A stretch of DNA of 64,000 nucleotides from Promethearchaeota archaeon (GTDB taxonomy: Archaea; Asgardarchaeota; Lokiarchaeia; Sigyniarchaeales; SOKP01). The stretch covers positions 1 to 64,000 of the forward strand of contig JAHPZI010000026.1 of the NCBI GenBank assembly GCA_019058295.1, read 5' to 3'. Position 1 is the first letter of the stretch. Every line of letters starts with the position of its first letter. The translations under genes and the position numbers were made by a program. The notes under the pieces are model-generated. The model searched no databases and was not told the origin of the DNA. It was given only the letters and a program-made list of their open reading frames with translations. This document shows positions 55,090 to 63,262 of the stretch, in pieces.

Positions 55090-55581
55090 CTATAATTTGA
55101 AAAAACAATCATGATTATCTACAGCGTAAATAATATTGTTTTCATCTAAAACAGATAATTTAAAAACAATATTATAATAGACGCCTTTTTTACCAGATTT
55201 TTTAATCGGCTCTGATAATTCCGTTTTGATTTTATATTTTTTATTCATTGTCATTGGTTTAAAGAATTCAATTTCTGAACCTACATGTATAAATGCCTTA
55301 ACTAATTTTGAGAATAAATGTGGACCACCTTTAGTAAGAATAAGTTGAACTAACGGATTCGTTAAGCTCGTCATATAACTTGGGGGGATAACTTTACCCT
55401 CAAATCCTGCTTTATTTGCCGCTATATTGTCAAGATAAATTAAATTATCATCACCAATCAAATCACAGAATTTTGTTATCTCTTTATCATCTGGTTTAAA
55501 TTCGTAAAATCCTATTTCTTTTACATTTTTTTTTAACTGTCTGTTAAGTTCTTCTACTTTCGATATGTTATTTTCTGCCAT
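55090..55581 (-). CDS. MaoC dehydratase N-terminal-type hot-dog protein
   Basis: This matches the MaoC_dehydrat_N (FAS1_DH_region) half: ITKFCDLIGDDNLIYLDNIAANKAGFEGKVIPPSYMTSL is the typical opening, followed by the hot-dog helix and strands with SEIEFFKPMTMNKKYKIKTELSE. It overlaps neither neighbour and lies 24 bases upstream of the catalytic half, an arrangement seen for HadA/B-like heterodimers. The pathway may be fatty acid or polyhydroxyacyl metabolism; no thiolase or reductase is adjacent. Confidence 0.82.
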   Translation of the reverse strand: MAENNISKVEELNRQLKKNVKEIGFYEFKPDDKEITKFCDLIGDDNLIYLDNIAANKAGFEGKVIPPSYMTSLTNPLVQLILTKGGPHLFSKLVKAFIHVGSEIEFFKPMTMNKKYKIKTELSEPIKKSGKKGVYYNIVFKLSVLDENNIIYAVDNHDCFFKL

Positions 55582-55664
55582 AGTAATAGTATTCTTGGAA
55601 ATTTTTAATGATATATATGTTTTTTTTAAAATCTTAGTCCTCAGAAAAAAAAGTGGAATATGAA

Positions 55665-56201
55665 TTATAGAATAATAATAACTTGATAATAATCAAGAAT
55701 TATTAAACCCAAAAATCCTAATTCTATTAAGAGCCAGATATTCCGTTTTAAATTCCTTACTACTTTTAATCCCTTACCACTATAACTGATTATATTGTAA
55801 ATAAACATCAATATCCAAGCTAATAAAAGAATTACAACGGGAAGGATCAATGCCATAATATGTCCATCAGTAAAATCTATTAAATACTTATAACCAAGAA
55901 TAACAAATCCAATTATAACAAACGTAAATCCAAGCCCAAATGTATATTCCGCAAAGTTTATAAATCTCTTTATTTTCTTTTCAGATATTTCTTCAAATTG
56001 AGATTCATAATGCGCTCTTGAATTTGCGGTTACTGAATTAATAAATAAAATAAAAGCCATCATTAACAAAAAAGTTACAGTTATTATCCCATGTTTAGGT
56101 TTGAATTGCCAAATTAAAGCAAGTATCGTTAAAAGAGCGCCAATCATAGTTGTGGAGAGAACAATCCAGTCTTTTACATTTACTTCATCTTCTTTTGCCA
56201 T
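55665..56201 (-). CDS. Hypothetical four-helix membrane protein
   Basis: This 178-residue protein has about five hydrophobic stretches: WIVLSTTMIGALLTILALIW, GIITVTFLLMMAFILFINSV, FGLGFTFVIIGFVILGYKYL, ALILPVVILLLAWILMFIYNI and the C-terminal WLLIELGFLGLIILDYYQVIIIL. A charged cytoplasmic loop (YESQFEEISEKKIKRF) follows the second. I do not recognise the family. GAGGTAAAAAAATG gives a clear SD and start. It is first in a row of minus-strand genes before the MaoC pair. Confidence 0.6.
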   Translation of the reverse strand: MAKEDEVNVKDWIVLSTTMIGALLTILALIWQFKPKHGIITVTFLLMMAFILFINSVTANSRAHYESQFEEISEKKIKRFINFAEYTFGLGFTFVIIGFVILGYKYLIDFTDGHIMALILPVVILLLAWILMFIYNIISYSGKGLKVVRNLKRNIWLLIELGFLGLIILDYYQVIIIL

Positions 56202-56356
56202 TTTTTTACCTCAAAATTATTACTTAATTAATTAATTGCTTACAAAAACTTTAGATTTATTACTTATAAAAGTTTTGCGATGTGTTATAATCGTTATCAA
56301 CTATAAAATTGAAATATTCATTATCTTTTTATAATCGCATTTTTTTAGTTTATATT

Positions 56357-57112
56357 ATGGAATTAGAAGAAAAAATTGAATTAGCTGCAAAATGGATAGC
56401 TGAGTCAAAGAACTTAGTAATTTTTACAGGTGCGGGAATTTCGACAGGTAGTGGATTACCGGATTATAGAGGTCCAGATGGCGTATGGACTAGACGAGAT
56501 AAAGGCCTCCCTCCCCCAAAATCACCACCGTGGGATCAAGTAAAACCTAATCAGGGACATTTCATCATTCTAGAATTATTAAAAATGGGAAAACTAGATT
56601 TTGTTATTTCTCAAAACGTTGATGGACTACATGCGAAATCAGGAATTCCCTTTGACAAACTTGCTGAGCTCCACGGGAATATGTACTTCATGAAATGCCT
56701 TGAATGTGGCAAAAAGATGACATTCGAAGATGCAGGTTGGGATAAAAATAAATGGGGTAAAGGCTATAGAACTAATCGTGTTCATAATGGTCAACCAACA
56801 TGCCCAAACTGTGGAGGAAGGCTAATTTCAAGCATAGTTAATTTTGGGGATCCTTTACCGGAAGACGAATTATACGAATCAATAAAAAGATCTCAGCAAT
56901 CTGATGTATTTTTTGTGATAGGTTCCTCCTTAGTTGTTACCCCAGCAGCAAACATGCCAGAGTACGCAAGAAGAAGTGGTGCAAAATTAATTATTTTAAA
57001 TATGGGAGATACTCCTTATGATAGCGTGGTGGACCTAAGATTCTTTAATAAAATAGAAGACATACTTCCTCCAATCTTTGAAAAAGTAAAAAATATAATT
57101 AATTCAAGTTAA
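56357..57112 (+). CDS. Sir2-family NAD-dependent protein deacylase
   Basis: This sirtuin removes acyl groups from lysine using NAD. The core motifs are TGAGISTGSGLPDYRGPDGVWT (NAD binding), SQNVDGLHAKSG, the catalytic His in ELHGNMYFMKC, a zinc site made of two CxxC pairs (CLECGKK and CPNCGGR) and VIGSSLVVTPAANMP. The GPDGVW and zinc-domain pattern is closest to the SIRT6/7 class. ATG at 56357 gives a normal N-terminus; the ORF track start at 56309 adds a hydrophobic stretch without support. It converges with the PIN-ATPase gene two bases after its stop. Confidence 0.92.
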   Translation: MELEEKIELAAKWIAESKNLVIFTGAGISTGSGLPDYRGPDGVWTRRDKGLPPPKSPPWDQVKPNQGHFIILELLKMGKLDFVISQNVDGLHAKSGIPFDKLAELHGNMYFMKCLECGKKMTFEDAGWDKNKWGKGYRTNRVHNGQPTCPNCGGRLISSIVNFGDPLPEDELYESIKRSQQSDVFFVIGSSLVVTPAANMPEYARRSGAKLIILNMGDTPYDSVVDLRFFNKIEDILPPIFEKVKNIINSS

Positions 57113-57114
57113 AT

Positions 57115-58782
57115 TTATTTCAATTTAGCAAAAATTTTTTTGCTTCTATCAACTTCTTTGAGAATTCTTCTTCCTTCTTTATTAGATAATGATAAATTAA
57201 TTTCACTATTTCTGCTTAAGGATCCCGTAAAAATTTCCTTCTGGTCGGCGAAAACTTTAATATTTTGGCTAGCAAACCTTGGAGCTGCTTTTAATATAAC
57301 TTTATCTTTTTTTATTATTACATCAAGCTCAATTCTTTCCTTATTTGAACTTACTCGTTTAAAAGTGGATGATTTTTTAAAATCAAGTGAAGAAGCTTTT
57401 GAAAGTTTTGATTTTTGTGGATTAATAGGATTTATGACGACATCTTGCCCAAAAGAATAAATTTCGAAAGCAAGTTGTCCTGAATTGAAATCTCTAACTT
57501 CTACAACAGGTCTGGCGAGATCTTTATCCCTAAAACCATGAGGTACTTTTACCGTCATTTTTATTATTAAAACTGTCGAAATGTCGCCCCCCTCTATAAA
57601 TATAATTGTATCTATAATAGAAGGAAGCATTCCAAGTTCGATGCGGCCAATAAATCTTTGGATTGCATCTATCGCGGATGAAGAGTGTACAACGCCAACC
57701 ATACCAACACCAGATAACCGAAAATCTGAATATATTTCAAAATCTTTTGTGGTTCTTACTTCATCAAAAATAGTGAAATCAGGTCTTACTAATAAAAGAA
57801 TATCTGCTGAATTTTCAAGATTACCCTCTAATTTAGTATATTGAGTAATTTCTGGTTTAACTTGTAAATCTCTCACACTTTCTAAAGTTTTAACTACTTT
57901 ATTCTGACCTAAATAATAATTAGCTAGTGCTGCAGAAAAAGTCGATTTACCTGCTCCTGGAGATCCGCAAACTAATATTCCCTCTGCGGTTTGCAATCTC
58001 TTTTGTAGTCTGGCATCAATTGAATAATCTGACAGTGTTAAGCTAACTAATGGATGAGTAGCTGTTATTTCAACATCAGTAGAAAATGGTGGACGTGTTA
58101 TTACTATTCTAAATTCCCTTAATTGTGCGACTACTGCGCCTTCTCTTTCTATTTCTATAAACGAATGTTCGTCTTCTCTTACATTTTCAATTATCTCAAG
58201 GGCAATATCTTCTATTAGTTTATTGCCAATAGGCTCAGAATCAATTTTTACTAAGTGCCAATCACCAGGAGAACCTTTCTTTGCATAAGGTGGTAAATTT
58301 CGTTTAAGATGAACGCTCATGGTTGATTCATCAAAATAATCGAATATCTTAAGTTTAAGAGGTTCTTCTTTAAGGGGTGGTTTTTTTTCCCATGCAAACA
58401 ACACTTCTAATCCTTCAAAAATACCAATATCTCCTTGAATTCTATCAGCCGTAATTAATACTGCATTGTTTTCTAAGGCTGATTTTCGGATTAGCGCATC
58501 AAGCTCCCCGCCCGGACTCATTTTTATTTCTTCCCTCGTTGGACGGCTTCCAATGATTTTCAAATTAATTTTTTTCTCATTATGAAGCTCACGCAATTTT
58601 TTTAATACATTGAGACCATAAAATCCTATCTCCTTCTGAATATTTGTACGATATTCAACTTCTGCAATTACGATATTAGAAATAATGATTTCTGGATGAT
58701 CTCCCAATTCTCCGTCTTCGATTAGACTTAGAATCTGACCATTGAATATGACTGATGTATCGCAAGCAAATTTATCTGGCAT
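57115..58782 (-). CDS. PIN-domain ATPase (archaeal PINc/VapC-KH type)
   Basis: This is an archaeal-type protein with an N-terminal PIN ribonuclease domain (DTSVIFNGQILSLIEDGEL, VIAEVEYR, ELDALIRKSALENNAVLITADR; about residues 1-130) linked to a PilT/VirB11-like ATPase with Walker A CGSPGAGKSTFSAAL and FDEVRTTKDFE. A small C-terminal nucleic-acid-binding (KH-like) domain (ELDVIIKKDKVILKAAP) follows. It is conserved in archaea, probably in RNA processing or ribosome quality control. Its start overlaps the end of the endA gene by 11 bases, so the two are translated from one mRNA, which supports an RNA-related role. Confidence 0.9.
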   Translation of the reverse strand: MPDKFACDTSVIFNGQILSLIEDGELGDHPEIIISNIVIAEVEYRTNIQKEIGFYGLNVLKKLRELHNEKKINLKIIGSRPTREEIKMSPGGELDALIRKSALENNAVLITADRIQGDIGIFEGLEVLFAWEKKPPLKEEPLKLKIFDYFDESTMSVHLKRNLPPYAKKGSPGDWHLVKIDSEPIGNKLIEDIALEIIENVREDEHSFIEIEREGAVVAQLREFRIVITRPPFSTDVEITATHPLVSLTLSDYSIDARLQKRLQTAEGILVCGSPGAGKSTFSAALANYYLGQNKVVKTLESVRDLQVKPEITQYTKLEGNLENSADILLLVRPDFTIFDEVRTTKDFEIYSDFRLSGVGMVGVVHSSSAIDAIQRFIGRIELGMLPSIIDTIIFIEGGDISTVLIIKMTVKVPHGFRDKDLARPVVEVRDFNSGQLAFEIYSFGQDVVINPINPQKSKLSKASSLDFKKSSTFKRVSSNKERIELDVIIKKDKVILKAAPRFASQNIKVFADQKEIFTGSLSRNSEINLSLSNKEGRRILKEVDRSKKIFAKLK

Positions 58783-59377
58783 TAAAATCAGAATCTATAT
58801 CCTTATTCATAATTTGAAATTTCTTAACATTATAATAAATAGGCTTACTTAATCTATCCACTGTTGCAACAATTAGTTCCTTGCGAGAACTCAGAGCAAC
58901 TTTAGACATTTTATCTAAATCTCTTAATTCAATTGGACTTCCCTCAAAAACGGGAAAAATCAAATATTTTGCAGAATCTTTTTCATAATCCGCACCTCGA
59001 TTATAAACTCGAAATTCAATTCCATCGCCATATCCCGTACGAACAATATACCCTCTCTTTCTTAAGTCCATGTAAATAATGTACTTATGCCATAATCTAT
59101 CGTCAAATTGAGTAAAATAAGTTAATAAATCTTCAAAATCGTGTTGCTTTTTAGTTTTATCATTATCTTCCCATAATAAAATTCTATTTCTTTCGCAAAG
59201 AAGTAGCGTTTCGACTGGAGCTAATATTAAAATTTCTTTTTCTTCTGTTGTTTTTTCAACATTACCTATGTATGAATTTTTATAAAATTCTTCAATTCCT
59301 TCAAGATCCGAAATTACAACTTTATCTTGTTCTATAGCACCTTCTATTTGAATCTTCTCATCAGATTTTTCTGTCAT
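58772..59377 (-). CDS. endA: tRNA-splicing endonuclease-family protein with altered catalytic His
   Basis: The C-terminal domain is the EndA nuclease fold: HKYIIYMDLRKRGYIVRTGYGDGIEFRVY, AKYLIFPVFEG and SRKELIVATVD. In the M. jannaschii enzyme the triad is Tyr115, His125 and Lys156. Here Tyr125 and Lys166 keep the exact spacing, but the residue ten after the Tyr is Ser135 instead of His. The N-terminal part (about residues 15-85) corresponds to the EndA N-terminal domain with an acidic start. It could be a structural subunit of an alpha2-beta2 enzyme, or an enzyme using another acid. It is operonic with the PIN-ATPase and divergent from the hydrogenase protease. Confidence 0.85.
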   Translation of the reverse strand: MTEKSDEKIQIEGAIEQDKVVISDLEGIEEFYKNSYIGNVEKTTEEKEILILAPVETLLLCERNRILLWEDNDKTKKQHDFEDLLTYFTQFDDRLWHKYIIYMDLRKRGYIVRTGYGDGIEFRVYNRGADYEKDSAKYLIFPVFEGSPIELRDLDKMSKVALSSRKELIVATVDRLSKPIYYNVKKFQIMNKDIDSDFNAR

Positions 59378-59474
59378 AACCTAATTTATAATTATATTTT
59401 CTAATTAATGAATTTAACCATTCTAAGGCTTTTTAAGAAAATTAAATTAGTGTAGAATATTATGGAATTTAATT

Positions 59475-60044
59475 ATGAAGGATTTACTCGAAACCATTTT
59501 AAATAAATTAAATGGTGCTTCAAAAATCATTTTCATTGGAGTTGGAGAAGTGAAATTAAACGATGATGGAGTAGGACCATATATTATAAGTGAACTTTTA
59601 TCATACTCTAATGAAAACTTCCTTTTTATTAATGCTAGTACCGATCCAATGGATAGAATTGATGAAATCGTAGATTTTAATCCTTCACATATAGTAGTTA
59701 TAGACACTTGTACATATAATGGTCCACCTGGAACTGTAGCGATATTAGAACGAGAAAATATGTGTGATTATGTACCTATTTCAACTCATACTATACCGCT
59801 CTCTGTTGTAATTGATTTATTAGTAGAACGATTGCCAAATGCGGAGATTTTCATGATTGGATTAGTTCCAGAAGATTTAAAGGGTTTTACCCAATTAACC
59901 CTCTATAAAGAGAACGAATTATCCCTTGATGATTACTCTGAGAATATCGATTTGCCTTTTTTTAATTTTAATTTATCAGACACTATTAAAGATGTAGCAG
60001 ATAAACTAATAGATATAATAAAAAAAATTACTGAAAAAATATAA
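59475..60044 (+). CDS. Hydrogenase maturation protease (HycI/HyaD family)
   Basis: This endopeptidase removes the C-terminal extension of the [NiFe]-hydrogenase large subunit after nickel insertion. Family motifs are FIGVGEVKLNDDGVGP (with the Asp that senses nickel), VVIDTCTYNGPPGTV and STHTIPLSVVIDLL, closest to the HycI subgroup. No hydrogenase structural gene is in the window. It converges with the hidden ubiquitin-like gene; their stop codons are only 15 bases apart. Confidence 0.88.
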   Translation: MKDLLETILNKLNGASKIIFIGVGEVKLNDDGVGPYIISELLSYSNENFLFINASTDPMDRIDEIVDFNPSHIVVIDTCTYNGPPGTVAILERENMCDYVPISTHTIPLSVVIDLLVERLPNAEIFMIGLVPEDLKGFTQLTLYKENELSLDDYSENIDLPFFNFNLSDTIKDVADKLIDIIKKITEKI

Positions 60045-60059
60045 ATTATTTTTTAGACT

Positions 60060-60314
60060 TTAATAACCGCCTGCCTGCGTAGCCATAACAGTTATTACAT
60101 CTTTTTTAGGATGGATACCTATTTTAGCAAATTTTAATTGATCAGGTAAAACCTTCCCTTTAAAAATAAATTGAATAGCTAAAATCGGATTTAGCTTATA
60201 TTCTCTCTGAACTGATTTTTTAATATCAGCAATATTTTGATTAGGATCTACCTCAATTAATTTAATAGCCTGGTCTGGCGGGACTCCAGTAAGCCTAAAT
60301 CTGTATTGTGTAAT
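60060..60314 (-). CDS. Ubiquitin-like protein ending in Gly-Gly-Tyr, probable ATT start
   Basis: This ORF is not in the track because it has no ATG, GTG or TTG start. The minus strand encodes 84 residues. They align with ubiquitin along the whole beta-grasp fold: beta1 QYRFRLTG, beta2 AIKLIEVDP, helix NIADIKKSVQREYKL, then IQFIFKGKVLPDQL (compare ubiquitin RLIFAGKQLEDG), the I44-like region, and the C-terminal VITVMATQAGG plus one Tyr. A Gly-Gly with one extra residue is a precursor form that a JAMM or other protease would trim. The frame is closed upstream by TGA. ATT at 60312-60314 is the only sensible start, seven bases after the GTG of GGAAGTGA. No E1, E2, RING or JAMM gene is in the window. 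Confidence 0.85.
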   Translation of the reverse strand: MTQYRFRLTGVPPDQAIKLIEVDPNQNIADIKKSVQREYKLNPILAIQFIFKGKVLPDQLKFAKIGIHPKKDVITVMATQAGGY

Positions 60315-60320
60315 TTTTAA

Positions 60321-60328
60321 TCACTTCC
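60321..60328 (-). promoter_or_regulatory. Shine-Dalgarno sequence placing the ATT start of the ubiquitin-like gene
   Basis: GGAAGTGA, read on the minus strand, differs by one base from the ideal complement GGAGGTGA of archaeal 16S rRNA and ends six bases before ATT. The same GGAAGTG core precedes the ATG starts at 14049 and 55065 in this window. Confidence 0.75.
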
Positions 60329-60473
60329 TTTTTTAAATTCGGAGATAAAATATATTATTATATATATAAAGTTAATAAAAATAATTAAGTATTTTAGTCT
60401 AAAAGGTTATACTTGAGTTTAAAGCGACTTTTTTTTAGGATTCAATTAGATATTCAAGAAGGTGTTAGATATT

Positions 60474-60662
60474 TTAAAACCGAAATGGTTCAGGTGGAGG
60501 TGGGGGTCCAGGTGGTGCAGGACCTGGAGGAATAGGGGGGCCAGGTCTAAATGGAGGTCGTTTAAGTAAATTTTCTAATGATGAAAGTCTTTTTTCTATC
60601 TCATTTATCCTTTTTTCAATTTTATTAATTCTATCTAATAAATTCGGGTTTTCTAATGACAT
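60474..60662 (-). CDS. Proline-rich coiled-coil microprotein (62 aa)
   Basis: The first 34 residues form a charged coiled coil with clear heptads (LLDRINKIEKRINEIEKRLS, then SLENLLKR), and the rest is a polyproline tail (RPGPPIPPGPAPPGPPPPPE plus PFRF). Such a short oligomerising helix with a PPPPP tract is a plausible multivalent ligand for profilin, SH3 or WW-like domains. Profilins exist in Asgard archaea and an actin-family gene is in this window, but the link is inference. It lies 160 bases upstream of the ubiquitin-like gene on the same strand. There is no clear SD; translation may be leaderless. Confidence 0.7.
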   Translation of the reverse strand: MSLENPNLLDRINKIEKRINEIEKRLSSLENLLKRPPFRPGPPIPPGPAPPGPPPPPEPFRF

Positions 60663-60766
60663 TTCTATATTAATTTAATTTATTCTTTGTAGTTTTATAA
60701 TTATGATACTTATTATTTTTAAAATTTTTATCTAAATTTATTGAAAAAACATATTTAGTCGGGATC

Positions 60767-60830
60767 TATACTTTTTTAAATATAAAGGTTTTTCAGAAAA
60801 AAAAGAGTTTTAGTCCAGAAAAAAAGTATA
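60767..60830. promoter_or_regulatory. 11-bp inverted repeat upstream of the winged-helix regulator
   Basis: TATACTTTTTT (60767-60777) and AAAAAAGTATA (60820-60830) form a perfect inverted repeat 42 bases apart, ending 32 bases before the ATG of the winged-helix gene. Between the arms a cagaaaaaaa motif occurs and recurs at the second arm. It may be an autoregulatory site of the downstream gene. Confidence 0.4.
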
Positions 60831-60862
60831 ATTTTTTATATTTATATTATTATATTTCTATT

Positions 60863-61981
60863 ATGGAAAGCTGGAATATTTCTAAAAAGCTAAAAGGTGA
60901 GTTATTAACAAAAGCCAGTGGTATTGAAGATAATAGCAGAAGAATATTATTTATTCTAAGAAATCTTGGTCCACAAAGATTTACCAATTTAATAAAATAT
61001 TCTAATTTAAGTAGATCTACAGTCTCAAAATATTTAAGTTTCCATAGAAAAAATAATTATGTTGAACAGAGAATAATTACTGATAAATTATCCAATAAAC
61101 AATATCAAGGGTATGTTATTACGGAAAAGGGCATTGAAAAGCTTGGTGAAGAACCTTTAAGATTGAAGAAAGAATTATTTATGATTAATGAACTTAAAAA
61201 TAATGTTAAAAAGCTTGAAAATTTAATCGCATTCTATAAAGAAATAAGCGTAGAAGAATCATTTATTTTTCATATAGTAAGAATTATTTCCAAAATCGGT
61301 GATAATTTTTTTGAAATTCAACAAGATAGAGATCTTTATCTTGCCCTTTTTTATGTTTTTTACAACTCAATTCTCGGGCAAGGTGCTTTTGCAAAAAAAT
61401 ATTGGCACCTTGATGAATTAAATGATACAAAAAGACCTGAAGAATTCTCAGGTTATAAATTAAATTTACAACAATTTTGTGAACTTTATAATATAGCACC
61501 AGAAGCTATAAACTATTTGGCAAGACTTAAGCTTATGACAAATGAGCTTGGTTTTTATCTAATTAAACGTAAAAATGATGACTTTTTTTTCCATGAAGAA
61601 GATCTATTAGGAACAACAACTTTACGTTTGATAAAAGATCGATTAATTGAGGAAATAATATATATAGATGCGGGAATTCATTCTGAAATTTATGATTTAG
61701 ATAAAATGTCAGAGGAAATATCCGAACACTTAAAAGAAATGGGATTAATATGGAATGCAATTCAAGAACAATTTGAACTATTAATTTTGAACCTTATAAT
61801 AAAAAATGCAATTGACATCGGTTTTTTAGAAACTGATAGGAAAAAATTAATGGAAATAATTTCTCAATCTAAGAAATTGCCTAAATCTATTGAAGGAAAA
61901 ATGCTTCAAGAAAGCATTTTAAATGGCTCAAGGATTGAAGAGAACTTAAATATTCTCACTATTATAGAGAATGAAAATTAA
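60863..61981 (+). CDS. Winged-helix DNA-binding protein with large helical C-terminal domain
   Basis: The N-terminal region (residues about 20-90) is a winged helix: RRILFILRNLGPQRFTNLIKYSNLSRSTVSKYLSFHRKNNYVEQ, followed by a wing with KQYQGYVITEKGIEKLG. A coiled segment (LKKELFMINELKNNVKKLENL) leads to a helical domain of about 250 residues that I do not recognise. It may bind a ligand or oligomerise. Transcription factor is the best call. It is divergent from the proline-rich and ubiquitin-like genes, with a 200-base gap containing an inverted repeat. Confidence 0.75.
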   Translation: MESWNISKKLKGELLTKASGIEDNSRRILFILRNLGPQRFTNLIKYSNLSRSTVSKYLSFHRKNNYVEQRIITDKLSNKQYQGYVITEKGIEKLGEEPLRLKKELFMINELKNNVKKLENLIAFYKEISVEESFIFHIVRIISKIGDNFFEIQQDRDLYLALFYVFYNSILGQGAFAKKYWHLDELNDTKRPEEFSGYKLNLQQFCELYNIAPEAINYLARLKLMTNELGFYLIKRKNDDFFFHEEDLLGTTTLRLIKDRLIEEIIYIDAGIHSEIYDLDKMSEEISEHLKEMGLIWNAIQEQFELLILNLIIKNAIDIGFLETDRKKLMEIISQSKKLPKSIEGKMLQESILNGSRIEENLNILTIIENEN

Positions 61982-62059
61982 TCGTTAAAATAAGATTTTA
62001 AAAATTAAAAAAAAAAAAAAATTAATTTTTATTGATATTGCCTTACATTGCTCAGTAGA

Positions 62060-63112
62060 TTATCTTCTTTTCTTCCTAATTATTATAAAAATAATAAGGC
62101 CAATTAATGCGACAATTACAGCACCAGCAATAAGAGCAATCCACCACCAATTTTCAGTAATATAAACTGCACTAAATCCAAATTGCGTTAATTCAAATTT
62201 TGCGATTATGTCTCCATCGTAAGTCCACTCATAATAATACATAATCCCATCATTATTAAATCTGATTTCAGAATCGAATTCTTCGAATTCACCGATTAAT
62301 TCGACATTGGTCCAAAGTCCAACATCTCTATCTCGGAAAAAATAATTAACATCAGGTGCACCCACACTAACACGATCTTCGAGATTGGTTCCATAATCCG
62401 CAACATATCCTCTATCTTCGATCCATTCATCACAATCATCAGCGACATCATCATAGTCTAAATTTTTTGGAGCAAAAAACATTGGCCATTCTGGTGAAAC
62501 AACCCAATCAAATGGATCTTGTAAAACTGGACCTGTAGGGGTAAATTGTTTAGTAATAGTATAATAATATAGCCCCATACCAAGTTGAACGGCTATAAAA
62601 GTTTGTGTGCCGGAGGGTGTTGTATACGGAATCAATTGATCCGCAAAGCTTGCTAATAGATAATCGGAATAGACGATCTCTTCACCTTCCCAAATTTTAA
62701 AGGATTCGCTTTTATCTAAATCTTCCCAATCTTCTTCTTCTTCTTTTTCATAGATATTTATTCTTGTCTTTACATAACCGACATCATCTTCATCGTCTAT
62801 AGCTCCGTCATAATCTGTATCATCGTCATCTTTGATATCATCTACAACAACTCTCCAACCAACGATATCATCATCAAATTCGAGGTGGTCGAAAATAGCA
62901 TCTGCATATCTATCTCTAAGTTCTGGATCGGTCACACCCCAATCTTCAAAATAATCTTCTAATGGCCCTTTATCGAATTCAGTATTATAGATAAAGTCTT
63001 GGTTTTCATTAACTCCGACATAATTAGGTTGAGCAGCGTATCCACTCGCAATATAAGGTAATAGTAATGATACAATCAACAATCCATATAATATTGCTTT
63101 TGATACTTTCAT
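62060..63112 (-). CDS. Secreted acidic protein with C-terminal membrane anchor
   Basis: This 350-residue protein has a signal peptide (AILYGLLIVSLLLPYIASGYA), an Asp/Glu-rich ectodomain with runs like DDIKDDDDTDYDGAIDDEDD (calcium-binding in appearance), a beta-rich second half, and a C-terminal helix WWWIALIAGAVIVALIGLIIFIIIRKKRR. It has few sequons compared with the giant surface proteins and is not obviously their paralogue. The family is not recognised. Expected location: outer face of the cytoplasmic membrane. Confidence 0.7.
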   Translation of the reverse strand: MKVSKAILYGLLIVSLLLPYIASGYAAQPNYVGVNENQDFIYNTEFDKGPLEDYFEDWGVTDPELRDRYADAIFDHLEFDDDIVGWRVVVDDIKDDDDTDYDGAIDDEDDVGYVKTRINIYEKEEEEDWEDLDKSESFKIWEGEEIVYSDYLLASFADQLIPYTTPSGTQTFIAVQLGMGLYYYTITKQFTPTGPVLQDPFDWVVSPEWPMFFAPKNLDYDDVADDCDEWIEDRGYVADYGTNLEDRVSVGAPDVNYFFRDRDVGLWTNVELIGEFEEFDSEIRFNNDGIMYYYEWTYDGDIIAKFELTQFGFSAVYITENWWWIALIAGAVIVALIGLIIFIIIRKKRR

Positions 63113-63262
63113 TATTAATCTTTTTTTTTTGGAAATTAAGCTTAAATAATTATCTTTTTCTTTTATTTAAAAATTTATGATACTAAAATTAAGTTTATAA
63201 AACCTTCCACGATAATCAATTATGGATTACAAAAGTGGAAGAAAAAAGGAGAAAAATTTATT

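Noticed and set aside
60322-60324. GTG as the start of the ubiquitin-like protein
   Set aside because: This GTG is out of frame and reads only eight more codons (IKNYTIQI) to a TAG; it is part of the Shine-Dalgarno sequence.
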